Shown: one piece after another, positions 1 through 8,650 of the stretch
Layout: each line of letters begins with the position of its first letter
Position numbering within the stretch: position 1 is the first letter of the stretch
NCBI RefSeq assembly: GCF_020404845.1
Contig: NZ_JAIOJZ010000028.1
Coordinates: forward strand, 1-64,000
Direction: 5' to 3'
Source of the DNA: Streptomyces hyderabadensis
GTDB lineage: Bacteria > Actinomycetota > Actinomycetes > Streptomycetales > Streptomycetaceae
DNA: 64,000 nucleotides
Notes under the pieces: model-generated
Database searches by the model: none
The model's input: the letters and a program-made list of their open reading frames with translations, nothing else
Told to the model about the DNA's origin: nothing
Made by a program: the position numbers and the translations under genes

Positions 1-1
1 A

Positions 2-496
2 CCTCCAGCGGGCTGCCGGTGTCGCGGGCGAGGCGGGGCGCGGCGTGCCCCACCGCCCCCCCCCCCCGGGGGGGCGCGGCGGAGGAGAGAGACGCCCCGG
101 ACGCCCCAACCCACCCCCCCCCCCGGGCCCCGGGCCTGCCCCGCCGTACTGGCGGGCCCCGCGCCCGCGTTCGCCGACGCCCCCAGCCCGTTCCCCTCCG
201 CCCCCGCCGAGAGCGCCCCGAGCCCCGGTACCGGAGCGACCGACCAGGCCCCCGCACCCGCGCCGTCCGTCAGCTCTCCCGCCGCCGAGCCGACCGAGGC
301 ACCGGCCGCCGCGCCCGCCGACGGCCAGGTCTCCGTCGTACCGGAGGGCGCGGCCGACACCGGCGTGGCGGCGCCCGCGGACCCGGCCGGGACCGACCCG
401 TCCGTGGTCGGCGCGAGCACCGGCGGGGTGCTCCTCGCGGGCGGCGTGGTCCTCTTCGTCGTCCGCCGCCGACGGGCGGCGGCGACCGGCGCGTGA
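2..496 (+). CDS. Secreted, C-terminally membrane-anchored protein (5' end missing or damaged)
   Basis: One frame stays open from the window edge to a TGA at 494-496. Around 140-180 it reads like the end of a signal peptide (hydrophobic, then AxAFADA). It continues through a Pro/Ala/Ser/Thr-rich stalk and ends in a hydrophobic segment (GGVLLAGGVVLFVV) followed by RRRR, the layout of a surface protein with a C-terminal membrane anchor. The stop overlaps the GTG of the class F sortase by 4 nt, so the protein may be that sortase's substrate or partner (inference); no clear LPxTG-type motif is visible. The first 130 bases contain long C and G runs and no start codon in this frame, so the N terminus lies outside the window or the runs hide a frameshift. 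Confidence 0.5.
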   Translation, partial: PPAGCRCRGRGGARRAPPPPPPGGARRRRETPRTPQPTPPPGPRACPAVLAGPAPAFADAPSPFPSAPAESAPSPGTGATDQAPAPAPSVSSPAAEPTEAPAAAPADGQVSVVPEGAADTGVAAPADPAGTDPSVVGASTGGVLLAGGVVLFVVRRRRAAATGA

Positions 497-1137
497 TCCC
501 GCGCCCCGGCCGGACCCTGGCCGCCCCCGCCCTCGCCACCGCCGCACTGGCCGCGCTGCTCGTGGGCTGCGGCGGCGGCCAGGGGGACGGCGACGCCGCC
601 CCCAGCCGCCCGGCAGCCGCGAAGGCCACGGCGGCACCTCCCGCGCAGGCCCCGGCCAAGTCGGTGCGGCCCCTGGCGCGTTCGGTGCCGGTGGGGCTGC
701 GCATCCCCGCCATCGGGGTCGACACCCCGGTCATGGACCTCGGCCTGGCCTCGGACGGCACGGTGGAGGTCCCGCCCGTGACGGCCGACGACCGAGCCGG
801 CTGGTACCGGCACTCGCCGACCCCGGGCCAGGCGGGGCCGTCGGTCCTCCTGGGCCACGTCACGGTGGGCCGGTACGGCGACGGCGTCTTCCGGCACCTC
901 GCGCGGCTGCACCGCGGCGACCGGGTCGAGGCCCGCCTGGAGAACGGCACGGCCGCCGAGTTCGCGGTCACGGCCGTACGGACGGTGGCGAAGGACGACT
1001 TCCCGACGGAGGACGTCTACGGGGACGTGGCGGGACCGGAGCTGCGGCTCATCACCTGCGGCGGACCGCGCGACGGCGAGGAGTACCGGGACAACGTCAT
1101 CGTCTTCGCCGAACTGGCCGCCACCGGGGGCACCTAG
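493..1137 (+). CDS. Class F sortase
   Basis: A 214-residue protein starting at GTG 493. The N terminus has a hydrophobic stretch ending in LLVGC, a plausible lipobox, so it is probably a membrane-tethered lipoprotein. A Pro/Ala linker leads to the sortase beta-barrel (about residues 65-212). The catalytic histidine is in LLGHVTVG, the nucleophilic cysteine in LITCGG, and the arginine in EYRDN, the arrangement of actinobacterial class F sortases. These are extracytoplasmic transpeptidase-like enzymes whose substrates are mostly unknown. It is translationally coupled to the preceding anchored protein and followed by a sigma factor gene. Confidence 0.88.
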   Translation: MIPRPGRTLAAPALATAALAALLVGCGGGQGDGDAAPSRPAAAKATAAPPAQAPAKSVRPLARSVPVGLRIPAIGVDTPVMDLGLASDGTVEVPPVTADDRAGWYRHSPTPGQAGPSVLLGHVTVGRYGDGVFRHLARLHRGDRVEARLENGTAAEFAVTAVRTVAKDDFPTEDVYGDVAGPELRLITCGGPRDGEEYRDNVIVFAELAATGGT

Positions 1138-1199
1138 CCATCTGTCCGCCGGACAGGACCCGGTGCGCGCACCGCACACCCTCACGACCATGGAGAGCG

Positions 1200-1691
1200 T
1201 TGAAACGGTCCCGTGACAGGGCGGCGTCCGAGCTGTTCGCCGCCCTGTATCCGCGCCTCGCCGGCTGGTGCCGCCGGCTCGTCGACGACGACGAGACGGC
1301 CCACGAGATCGCCTCCGAGGCGTTCACCCGGCTCTGGGCCCGCTGGACGTCGGTGGAGGAGCCCCGCGGCTTCCTCTACGTCACCGCCGCCAACCTCGTC
1401 CGCGACCACTGGCGCAAGCTGGAGCGCGAGCGCCGGGCGGTGCGCCGGGTCACCGCGGAGGTCGCCGTGCGCCCGCACCCCGAACAGGCCGACCCCTCGG
1501 TGCGGCTGCTCGTACAGTCGCTGCCGGAGCGGCTGCGCGTGCCGATCCTGCTCCACTACTACGCCGACATGCCGATCCGGGAGGTGTCCGCGCTGACCGG
1601 GCGCAAGGAGGGAACCGTCAAGGCCGACCTGCACGCGGCCCGCGAACTGCTCCGTGTCCGGCTGAGGAGAAGCCTTGACCACACGCCTTGA
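1200..1691 (+). CDS. ECF-like RNA polymerase sigma factor
   Basis: About 163 residues. Region 2 is visible in the segment with AHEIASEAFTRLWARW and the following NLVRDHWRK. Region 4 is visible as LPERLRVPILLHYYADMPIREVSALTG and the KEGTVKADLHAARELLR helix-turn-helix. No other start is available in frame close by, so TTG 1200 is chosen, but the GGAGAG at 1192-1197 is unusually close to it, so the start is uncertain. It lies 62 nt after the sortase gene and overlaps the next gene, so the three downstream genes probably form one unit. The next gene could encode its membrane-bound regulator (inference). Confidence 0.75.
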   Translation: MKRSRDRAASELFAALYPRLAGWCRRLVDDDETAHEIASEAFTRLWARWTSVEEPRGFLYVTAANLVRDHWRKLERERRAVRRVTAEVAVRPHPEQADPSVRLLVQSLPERLRVPILLHYYADMPIREVSALTGRKEGTVKADLHAARELLRVRLRRSLDHTP

Positions 1692-2241
1692 GGACGAGAT
1701 GGACGAGCCCGGTTCCGGACCCGACGGCGACGACCCGCTGCTGGTCGTGCTGCGGCCCGGCGCCGACTTCCTGGGCCCGCCGCCGGGCCGTTACGAGGCG
1801 ATCCGCCGGGCGGCGTCCCGCCGGCGCCTGCTGCGTGCCGTCGCCGGTGCCGCCGCGACCGCTGCCGCCGCCGCCCTGATCGCACTGCCGCTGCGCTGGG
1901 CGGTGCCCACCGAGCCCACGCGCCCGGCGCCACCGCTGGCCCCGGCCCCCGCCGACCCCACCCCGCAGGCCTCGCCCAGCCCGGCCCCGCCGAGCGACGC
2001 CACGCGGGCGCCCCGCTCCGGCCACGCACCGCCGACGGAGGCCCCCGCCCCGTCCGCCGCCACACCGTCGCCCTCCGAGCCGACGACCGAGCCGAGCGTC
2101 CCGCCGGTCCGGCAGGGCCCGTCGAGCGCGCCGGGCGCCGTGGTGGTGCCCACGCCCGCGGCGCCCGACCATGCGGCGCACAGCGGCTCGGCTGCTTTCG
2201 AACGCTTGCCCAGTGCTCCCCTCTTCAGGGTGGAGGTGTAG
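1675..2241 (+). CDS. Single-pass membrane protein with Pro-rich exterior, possible sigma regulator
   Basis: 188 residues from TTG 1675, which is preceded by GAGGAG at good spacing; it overlaps the sigma-factor gene by 17 nt. An acidic N-terminal cytosolic stretch is followed by an Arg-rich patch (RRAASRRRLLR) and one hydrophobic helix (about residues 50-70). The outer part is almost entirely Pro/Ala/Ser/Thr, so it looks like a surface stalk. The topology and coupling to an ECF-like sigma gene fit a non-canonical anti-sigma or accessory factor, but no zinc motif (HxxxCxxC) is present. The function is otherwise unrecognised. Confidence 0.6.
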   Translation: MTTRLEDEMDEPGSGPDGDDPLLVVLRPGADFLGPPPGRYEAIRRAASRRRLLRAVAGAAATAAAAALIALPLRWAVPTEPTRPAPPLAPAPADPTPQASPSPAPPSDATRAPRSGHAPPTEAPAPSAATPSPSEPTTEPSVPPVRQGPSSAPGAVVVPTPAAPDHAAHSGSAAFERLPSAPLFRVEV

Positions 2242-2289
2242 GGCTTCCTCGCCTGGCGATCCGGAGAGGCGCGGATTCATGGCAGGATC

Positions 2290-2469
2290 GGCTTGTCCGA
2301 CAACGGAGTTGTCGGACCTACCGCCGGACAGGCGGGACGTCAAGCCTGTGGAGACCATGTAAGACCACCCCTCACGGGGCGGCAGAGGTCGATGAAGCAG
2401 GAACCCGCGGTGGCACCGCGTAGCGGTGCGGACCGGAATCGCCTGCGTTCACACAGGCGAGGATGTCAA
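2290..2469 (+). mobile_element. IS200/IS605-type right end with tnpB 3' remnant
   Basis: The sequence ends in GGAATC, then a short hairpin (CGCCTG ... CAGGCG, 2440-2459) and GAGGATGTCAA (2459-2469). This is the layout seen at the right ends of Streptomyces IS200/IS605 elements carrying tnpB. Upstream, a GC-rich reading frame contains HVRPPLTGRQRSMKQEP, which resembles the extreme C-terminal tail of such TnpB proteins. No upstream body of tnpB and no left end is present. In this family the right end encodes the 3' part of the guide (omega) RNA, so the hairpin may be an orphan scaffold (inference). It sits directly before a damaged DUF952 gene. Confidence 0.6.
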
Positions 2470-2478
2470 AACGGGGTG

Positions 2479-2688
2479 ATGATCTATCACTTGGTGGCGA
2501 TGTTCGGCCGCCTCCCACCGGCTCACCGCGAGGTTTGCGAGTGGGAGGCAGCCGCACCCGCGCCGCCGCCGGGTGTCGCCGAGGGCACCCTCTTCCCGCA
2601 CGTGTTCGGCCCCCTCGACCGCGCGGCCGTCCGGCGTGTGCTGGAGGTCCGCTGGGACGCCGGGGGCCGGGCCACGGGGCTGTGCTGA
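2479..2688 (+). pseudogene. DUF952 family protein, internally deleted
   Basis: The 69-residue frame begins MIYHLV, the usual DUF952 start, and ends with the family's C-terminal block (WEAAAPAPPPGVAEG, LFPHVFGPLDR, VLEVRWDAGGRATGL). About 40 residues that normally lie between these parts are replaced by a short unrelated stretch (AMFGRLPPAHREVC). DUF952 proteins are usually near 110 residues, so this is probably an inactive deletion derivative. It starts 9 nt after the IS200/IS605 right end, which suggests the element was involved in the damage. Confidence 0.6.
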
Positions 2689-2695
2689 TCGTGCC

Positions 2696-3025
2696 TCAGC
2701 CGTCCTGGGGGGTGATGACGGTGCCGCCGAGCAGCGCGGACGCCGTCTCGACCGGTGTCGCGGCGGGCGCCGACGGCGCGGGTTCGGCGCCGGGGGCGGG
2801 GTGGCAGGTGAAGCCGAGGCGGGTCATGGCCCGGGTCACCTCACCACCGGTGAAGTCGCGGCGGTCCTGCCGGGTGACGACCTCCCCCACCTGCTTGACG
2901 GGATAGCGGCGACGGCCGATCGTGACCGACTCACCGGTGACGGGTTCGGGCGTGACGCCCTTCATCGAGTCCAGCACCCCGCCCTTGGTGAGGTCGAACG
3001 GGTACCGGGCGATGACACAGCGCAT
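2696..3025 (-). CDS. SCO5918-family protein
   Basis: 109 residues starting MRCVIARYPFDLTKGGVLDSM, followed by a region with SVTIGRRRYPVKQVGEVVTRQDRRDF and an Ala/Pro-rich tail. This matches a small Streptomyces family typically encoded beside a cold-responsive DEAD-box helicase, as here. The biochemical role is unknown. It lies 56 nt downstream of the helicase gene on the same strand, so it is likely co-transcribed with it. Confidence 0.75.
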   Translation of the reverse strand: MRCVIARYPFDLTKGGVLDSMKGVTPEPVTGESVTIGRRRYPVKQVGEVVTRQDRRDFTGGEVTRAMTRLGFTCHPAPGAEPAPSAPAATPVETASALLGGTVITPQDG

Positions 3026-3081
3026 GATGCCTCCACGAGCGGGATGGGTGTGCGGTGGTGTTCGAACCTGCCCGGACCGTC

Positions 3082-4680
3082 CTAGGCCGCCGAGCCGGTC
3101 GCACCGGCCGAACCGGTCGAGCCGCCGGCGGACTGGCGGCGCGGCCTGCGGCGCGGGGACTCGCCGGCGGGCCGCCCCTGGGCGGCCCGGCCCTGACCGG
3201 TGCGGGGCTGCGCGGCGCCGGTACGGGCCTGGGCGCCGGTGCCCTGTCCGCCGCCGCGCCCCTGCGAGGAACGGCCGCGGCGGCCGCGGGACGCGGATCC
3301 CGTACCGGAGGCCGCGCGCTTGGGGCGCTCCACGACCGGTGCGGCGATCACGACGGGGACGCCGGAGGGTGCCTGCGCCCCGGTGATGCGGGTCAGCTCC
3401 GCCTCGCCCGAGCGGACCGGCGTGACCCGGGGGGTGATGCCGGCCGCGGCCATCAGCCGGGTCATCTCGCGCCGCTGGTCCGGCGTCACCAGGGTGACGA
3501 CGCTGCCGGACTCGCCGGCCCGGGCCGTACGGCCGCCCCGGTGCAGGTAGTCCTTGTGGTCGCCGGGCGGGTCCACGTTGACGACCAGGTCGAGGTTGTC
3601 GACGTGGATGCCGCGGGCCGCGACGTTGGTCGCCACCAGCGCGGTCACCTGCCCGTCCTTGAACTGGGCGAGGGTCCGGGTGCGCTGCGGCTGGGACTTG
3701 CCGCCGTGCAGGCCCGCGGCGCGCACCCCGCTCTTCAGCAGGTGCTTCACCAGCCGGTCCACCCGGTGCTTGGTGTCCAGGAACATGATGACCCGGCCGT
3801 CGCGCGCCGCGATCTCGATGGTGGTGCGCTGCTTGTCCTCGTCCTGCACGTGCAGCACGTGGTGCTCCATCGTGGTGACGGCACCGGCCGACGGGTCGAC
3901 GGAGTGGACCACCGGGTCGGTCAGGTAGCGGCGGACCAGCTTGTCGACGTTGCGGTCGAGGGTGGCCGAGAACAGCATCCGCTGCCCGTCCGGCGCGACC
4001 TGGTCGAGCAGGGCGGTGACCTGCGGCATGAAGCCCATGTCGGTCATCTGGTCGGCCTCGTCAAGGACCGTGATCGTGACGTCGCCGAGGGCGCAGTCGC
4101 CGCGGTCGATGAGGTCCTTGAGCCGTCCGGGCGTCGCGACGACGACCTCCGCGCCGGAGCGCAGCGCACCGGCCTGCCGGCCGATGGACATGCCGCCGAC
4201 CACGGTGGCCGACCTGAGGCCCACGGCGCGGGCGTACGGGGCGAGCGCGTCGGTGACCTGCTGGGCCAGCTCACGGGTGGGGACGAGAACCAGGGCGAGC
4301 GGACGCCGCGGCTCGGCGCGCCGGCCGGCCGTACGGGCCAGCAGGGCGAGGCCGAAGGCGAGCGTCTTGCCCGAACCGGTGCGGCCGCGGCCCAGTACGT
4401 CCCGCCCGGCCAGGGAGTTCGGCAGGGTCGCCGCCTGGATCGGGAACGGCATGGTCACGCCCTGGTCGCCGAGGGCGGCCAGCATGCGGGCCGGCAGGTC
4501 GAGTTCGGCGAAGGTCTCGACGGCGGGCAGCGCCGGGGTGACCGTCTTCGGCAGGGCGAACTCGCCGCCCTGGGGCGCGGCGGCCGGGCGGCGGCCGGAG
4601 TTCTGCGGGCGGCCGGCCGAACGGGAGCGCCGGGGGGTGTCGCCGGAGCGTCGGCGGTCGTTGGTGCGTGCGCGGTTCAT
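3082..4680 (-). CDS. DEAD-box RNA helicase
   Basis: 532 residues. The start is ATG 4680, preceded by GAGGAAGG at normal spacing. Helicase motifs appear in order: Walker A GRTGSGKT (about residue 97), PTRELAQQV, TPGRL, DEAD (about residue 206), SAT, ARGIHVDNLDLVVNVDPP and HRGGRTARAG. The C terminus is a long basic Arg/Gly/Gln-rich tail, as in RhlE-type helicases that remodel structured RNA. It is flanked by a cold-shock protein gene upstream and the SCO5918-family gene downstream, which supports a role in RNA handling at low temperature. It catalyses ATP-dependent unwinding of short RNA duplexes in the cytoplasm. Confidence 0.93.
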   Translation of the reverse strand: MNRARTNDRRRSGDTPRRSRSAGRPQNSGRRPAAAPQGGEFALPKTVTPALPAVETFAELDLPARMLAALGDQGVTMPFPIQAATLPNSLAGRDVLGRGRTGSGKTLAFGLALLARTAGRRAEPRRPLALVLVPTRELAQQVTDALAPYARAVGLRSATVVGGMSIGRQAGALRSGAEVVVATPGRLKDLIDRGDCALGDVTITVLDEADQMTDMGFMPQVTALLDQVAPDGQRMLFSATLDRNVDKLVRRYLTDPVVHSVDPSAGAVTTMEHHVLHVQDEDKQRTTIEIAARDGRVIMFLDTKHRVDRLVKHLLKSGVRAAGLHGGKSQPQRTRTLAQFKDGQVTALVATNVAARGIHVDNLDLVVNVDPPGDHKDYLHRGGRTARAGESGSVVTLVTPDQRREMTRLMAAAGITPRVTPVRSGEAELTRITGAQAPSGVPVVIAAPVVERPKRAASGTGSASRGRRGRSSQGRGGGQGTGAQARTGAAQPRTGQGRAAQGRPAGESPRRRPRRQSAGGSTGSAGATGSAA

Positions 4681-4907
4681 GGGGAACCTTCCTCGATACG
4701 GCACGTATCAAGGGAGACCCGCAGCGGACGAGCGGCGCAGGGAATCGCAAGAACGAGCCGGCCCGGTCGATTTCGGCGTGGTGGGCCGAGCGGACCGGGA
4801 GAATTGGTGAATGCGGGAACGCGTGAACGCGGGTGGAGCGAATGCGGGGAGGGAGTGCGGAGAAATCCGTACCCCGCGGCGGGCGCGGTGCGCCCGGAAA
4901 CGCGGCA

Positions 4908-4943
4908 AGCTGGGGCCCGCACCCCAAGGTGCGGGCCCCAGCT
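4908..4943 (-). terminator. Strong hairpin terminator after the cold-shock gene
   Basis: A perfect 16-bp stem (arms 4908-4923 and 4928-4943) closes on the loop CCAA. It lies 18 nt past the stop of the cold-shock gene and upstream of the helicase gene on the same strand. It should terminate or attenuate read-through into the helicase. Confidence 0.8.
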
Positions 4944-4961
4944 GCGGAGTGTGCGTGCGCG

Positions 4962-5470
<509 letters not shown>

Positions 5471-6328
5471 TCAGCCGAGGTCGGCGAGGTCCTCGGCGGT
5501 GAGGGCGATCGACCCGGCGGCCGTGTTCTCCTCCAGGTGGGACGGGGTGCCGGTGCCGGGGATGGCCAGGGTGACGGGCGAGGAGGCGAGCAGCCAGGCC
5601 AGGGCGATCTGCGGGACCGTGGCGCCGTGCCGGCCCGCGACCTTGGCGATCCGGTCCCCGCGGAGGTCGGTCAGGCCGCCGCCCAGCGGGAAGAACGGCA
5701 CATAGGCGATGCCGGCCTCCTCGCAGTGGGCCAGCACCTCCGTGTCGTCGCGCTTGTCGGTGTGGAAGTGGTTCTGGACGGCCGCCACGGGGGCGATCGC
5801 CCGGGCCTCGGCGAGGTGCCCGGCGTCCACGTTGCTGAGGCCCAGGTGCCGGATCAGACCCTCCTCGCGCAGTGCGGCCAGCGCCTCGAAGCGGGCGGCG
5901 ACGGACTCGCCGTGCGGCGTCGGCGCGAGGCCGCCGATACGGAGGTAGACCAGGTCGAGGCGGTCGAGGCCCAGGCCCTCGAGGTTCTCCTCGACCAGCG
6001 CCCGCAGCGCGCCCGGGTCGGTGGTCGCCTCCAGACTGCCGTCCGGCCTGCGCAGCGGCCCGACCTTGGTGGCGATCACCAGGTCGTCCGGGTAGGGGTG
6101 CAGGGCTTCGCGGATCAGGTCGTTGGCGCGTACGGTGCCGTCGCCGCTGGTGTAGAAGGCGGCGGTGTCGATGTGGTTGACGCCGAGTTCCACGGCCCGG
6201 CGCAGCACGGCGCGCCCGGTCTCCGGGTCGCGGGCCGGGCCGTGGAAGCTGTTGGTGGGCAGACGCATGGCTCCGAAGCCGAGCCGCCCGATCGTCAGGT
6301 CGCCACCAAGGCGGAATTCATTGCTCAT
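5471..6328 (-). CDS. Aldo/keto reductase family oxidoreductase
   Basis: 285 residues starting ATG 6328. The TIM-barrel signatures are visible: GFGAMRLP, NHIDTAAFY (catalytic Asp and Tyr), IATKVGP (catalytic Lys) and the C-terminal NADPH region IPGTGTPSHLEEN. The usual catalytic-loop histidine region reads DLVYLRIGG, with Arg in place of His, as in some pyridoxal-reductase-like members. It likely reduces an aldehyde or ketone using NADPH in the cytoplasm; the substrate is not predictable. A single-gene unit, divergent from the PLD/HTH regulator at 7111. Confidence 0.88.
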   Translation of the reverse strand: MSNEFRLGGDLTIGRLGFGAMRLPTNSFHGPARDPETGRAVLRRAVELGVNHIDTAAFYTSGDGTVRANDLIREALHPYPDDLVIATKVGPLRRPDGSLEATTDPGALRALVEENLEGLGLDRLDLVYLRIGGLAPTPHGESVAARFEALAALREEGLIRHLGLSNVDAGHLAEARAIAPVAAVQNHFHTDKRDDTEVLAHCEEAGIAYVPFFPLGGGLTDLRGDRIAKVAGRHGATVPQIALAWLLASSPVTLAIPGTGTPSHLEENTAAGSIALTAEDLADLG

Positions 6329-6439
6329 GCCCCCCACCCTGCGCGCCCCCACCCCCACCCCACGACCCCATGGCAACTTGCTGCCACCCACCCGACCCAC
6401 AGCGCCCCCGGCCCCGGCGGCCCCCGGGGCCGCCCCGCG

Positions 6440-6800
6440 ATCCCCGAGACCACCCCGCGATCCCCGAGACCACCCCGCGATCCCCGGGGCGGCCCTGCGA
6501 GTCTCGGGACCGCCCGGGATCCTCGGGACCGCCCGGGATTACGAGACCACCCCGCGATCCCCCGGGACTACCCGCGATCCTCGGGACCACTCGGGATCCT
6601 CGGGACCACTCGGGATCCTCGGGACCGCCCGTGATGATGCTCGGGACGGTCCGTGATGCTCGGGACCGCCTCGGGATCCTCGGGAGCACCCGTGATGCTC
6701 GGGAGCCCGGCGACCCCCGGGGCCACCTGGGACCCCGGGACCGTCTGGGACCTCCGGGACCCCCCGAGACCACCCGCGATCCCCAGGACCACGGTCCCCG
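6440..6800. repeat. Degenerate GC-rich minisatellite
   Basis: Between two divergent genes lies about 360 bp of imperfect tandem repeats. At 6445-6485 the unit is 20 bp (CGAGACCACCCCGCGATCCC). At 6582-6620 it becomes 19 bp (CGGGACCACTCGGGATCCT), and shorter diverged copies continue to about 6800. The remaining bases of the 6329-7110 gap show no supported gene. The array could affect divergent promoter geometry or simply be slippage-prone DNA. Confidence 0.7.
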
Positions 6801-7110
6801 TAGCCACCGCGGCGCCGCCAGCCCCGGCGGCCGCCGCCGACCTCGGCGGGCGGGGGCGGGTCCGGCGGTTTGGTGAGTGTTGCGGCCCGCCGGGTGTGGC
6901 GGGCCTGGCGTTCCCCAGCGGTCTTGCGGCCTTGCGGCCCGGCGGCCCTTGGTGGTTCCCGGCGTCCCGGAGTCCCCGGCGGGGCCAGTGCCCCTGGCGC
7001 GCACGGCGGCTCCGGCCGGCCCGGCGGGCCCTCGGGTCTCCGAGCGCCCCGGGCCGGCCCCGAGCGGTCGGCCCGGGTGCCGGTGGGGGCGGGCGCGTCA
7101 CAATGGCCGT

Positions 7111-7764
7111 ATGGCAGAGAGCATGACGGTGCACGGTGACCTGGAGCTGCTGGCGCGGGCCGGGCATCTCTTCTCCTCGGTCCGGGAGGAGTTCGTCTGC
7201 GCCGCCCGCGACCTCGACACCTGGCCCCGCCCGGCCGCCCGGCGGGTCGCCCGCACGCGGGTGCGGGACAGCGGCGCCTCGCAGGTGCGCAAGCTGCTCA
7301 GCCCGGCCGCGCTCGCCGACGAGGGCGCCCGGGCGCACCTGAACGAGCTGGCCGCCCGGGGCGCCCGGGTGCGGATCGCCGCCAGTGCCCTCCCGCACGA
7401 GACGATCATCATCGATCGGCGCTGGGCGATCCTCGCCGGAGCGGACGCGCCCGGGGGCCGCGCGTACACCGTGACCTCCGCGCCCACCCTCGTCGGCGGC
7501 GTGCACGCCCTGTTCGAAGCCGCCTGGGAGGCGGCCACCGACCTCGCGTCCTTCCTCCGGGGCGACCAGCCGCAGCTCGACGCCGGGAGCCGGACGGTGC
7601 TGCGCGCACTGGGATCGGGTGCCACCGACGAGGCAGCCGCTCGCGAACTGGGCATGTCCCTGCGCACCTACCGGCGCCGGGTCGCCGCACTGCTCGACGC
7701 CCTCGACGCCGGGTCGCGGTTCCAGGCGGGCGTACGCGCGGGCGAACTCGGACTCAGCGGCTGA
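7111..7764 (+). CDS. PLD/TrmB-like domain regulator with LuxR-type HTH
   Basis: 217 residues from ATG 7111. A -10-like CACAAT lies 6 nt before the ATG, so the transcript is probably leaderless. The N-terminal two thirds (FSSVREEFVCAARDLDTW ... LPHETIIIDRRWAILAG) resemble the PLD-like effector-sensing domain of TrmB/LuxR hybrids. The C terminus (about residues 155-205) is a helix-turn-helix (ATDEAAARELGMSLRTYRRR). It is a shorter relative of the four regulators at 46-50 kb. The ligand and targets are unknown; it likely regulates itself or the divergent reductase. Confidence 0.75.
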   Translation: MAESMTVHGDLELLARAGHLFSSVREEFVCAARDLDTWPRPAARRVARTRVRDSGASQVRKLLSPAALADEGARAHLNELAARGARVRIAASALPHETIIIDRRWAILAGADAPGGRAYTVTSAPTLVGGVHALFEAAWEAATDLASFLRGDQPQLDAGSRTVLRALGSGATDEAAARELGMSLRTYRRRVAALLDALDAGSRFQAGVRAGELGLSG

Positions 7765-7883
7765 GCGAGCGACCGGACGGACGGGCGAACGGCCGGAGGG
7801 TCGGTCGGCAGGAACGGTTCGGTGTTCCGCTGCGTCGTCACCCGACGGGGCACGGCGGCCGTGCCCCGGAGAGGGGCGGCGCA

Positions 7884-8615
7884 GTGGCTGCGGACGGGTT
7901 CGCCGAGTGGACGCGGCGGTTCGAGGACGAGAGCGAGCGCAGGCGGGCGCAGGGCGACCCGGACTGGACGCGCGGTGCCGTGCTGCACCGGGCGGTGTGG
8001 GCCGGCGTCCAGCGCTTCCAGGTCGGCGAGGACGGTGACGGGGCGAACCTCGTCGCCAAGGCCGAGAAGGCGGGCGACCCCCAATACGCGCGCGCCGTGC
8101 GCCTCTTCGTCGCCGAGGAGCAGAACCACGCCCGGCTCCTCGCCCGGCTGCTGGCCGCCGGCGGCAGGCCGACGCTGCGCGGCCACTGGAGCGACACCGC
8201 CTTCGTACGGCTGCGGCGCCTGCTGGGCCTGCGCACCGAACTGCTGGTGCTGATGGTCGCCGAGGTCGTGGCGCTGCGGTACTACCGCGCCCTGCGGGAC
8301 GGCACCGACGACGCGCTGACCACGGAGGTGGCCGGCCGGATCCTGGCCGACGAGCGGCGCCACGTCCCCTTCCACTGCGAGCGGCTGCACGACTCGCTGG
8401 CCGAACTCCCCGCCGTGACGCGCCGCCCCGTGCTGGCCCTGTGGCGGCTGCTGCTCCTCGCCGCCACCCTGGTCGTCGTCGCCGACCACGGCGCGGGGTT
8501 GCGCCGCCTCGGCGTCGGACGGCGCCGGTTCGCGTCCGACGTCATGGCCTCGTCCGCCGAGGTGGTGGAGGCGGTGCTGTCCCCGCGGCCGGACGCGTGG
8601 CCCGGCGACGCCTGA
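7884..8615 (+). CDS. Ferritin-like di-iron protein
   Basis: 243 residues from GTG 7884, with GGAGAGG upstream. It is a helical protein with two di-iron ligand motifs of ExxH type, AEEQNHARLL (about residue 75) and ADERRHVPFH (about residue 155), and a hydrophobic C-terminal helix (LLLLAATLVVV) that may associate with the membrane. The motifs match the ferritin-like superfamily; whether it is an oxidase, hydroxylase or iron-storage protein cannot be told. Confidence 0.75.
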   Translation: MAADGFAEWTRRFEDESERRRAQGDPDWTRGAVLHRAVWAGVQRFQVGEDGDGANLVAKAEKAGDPQYARAVRLFVAEEQNHARLLARLLAAGGRPTLRGHWSDTAFVRLRRLLGLRTELLVLMVAEVVALRYYRALRDGTDDALTTEVAGRILADERRHVPFHCERLHDSLAELPAVTRRPVLALWRLLLLAATLVVVADHGAGLRRLGVGRRRFASDVMASSAEVVEAVLSPRPDAWPGDA

Positions 8616-8650
8616 GACCGGCAGCACCGGCGCCATACCGCCCGGCACGC

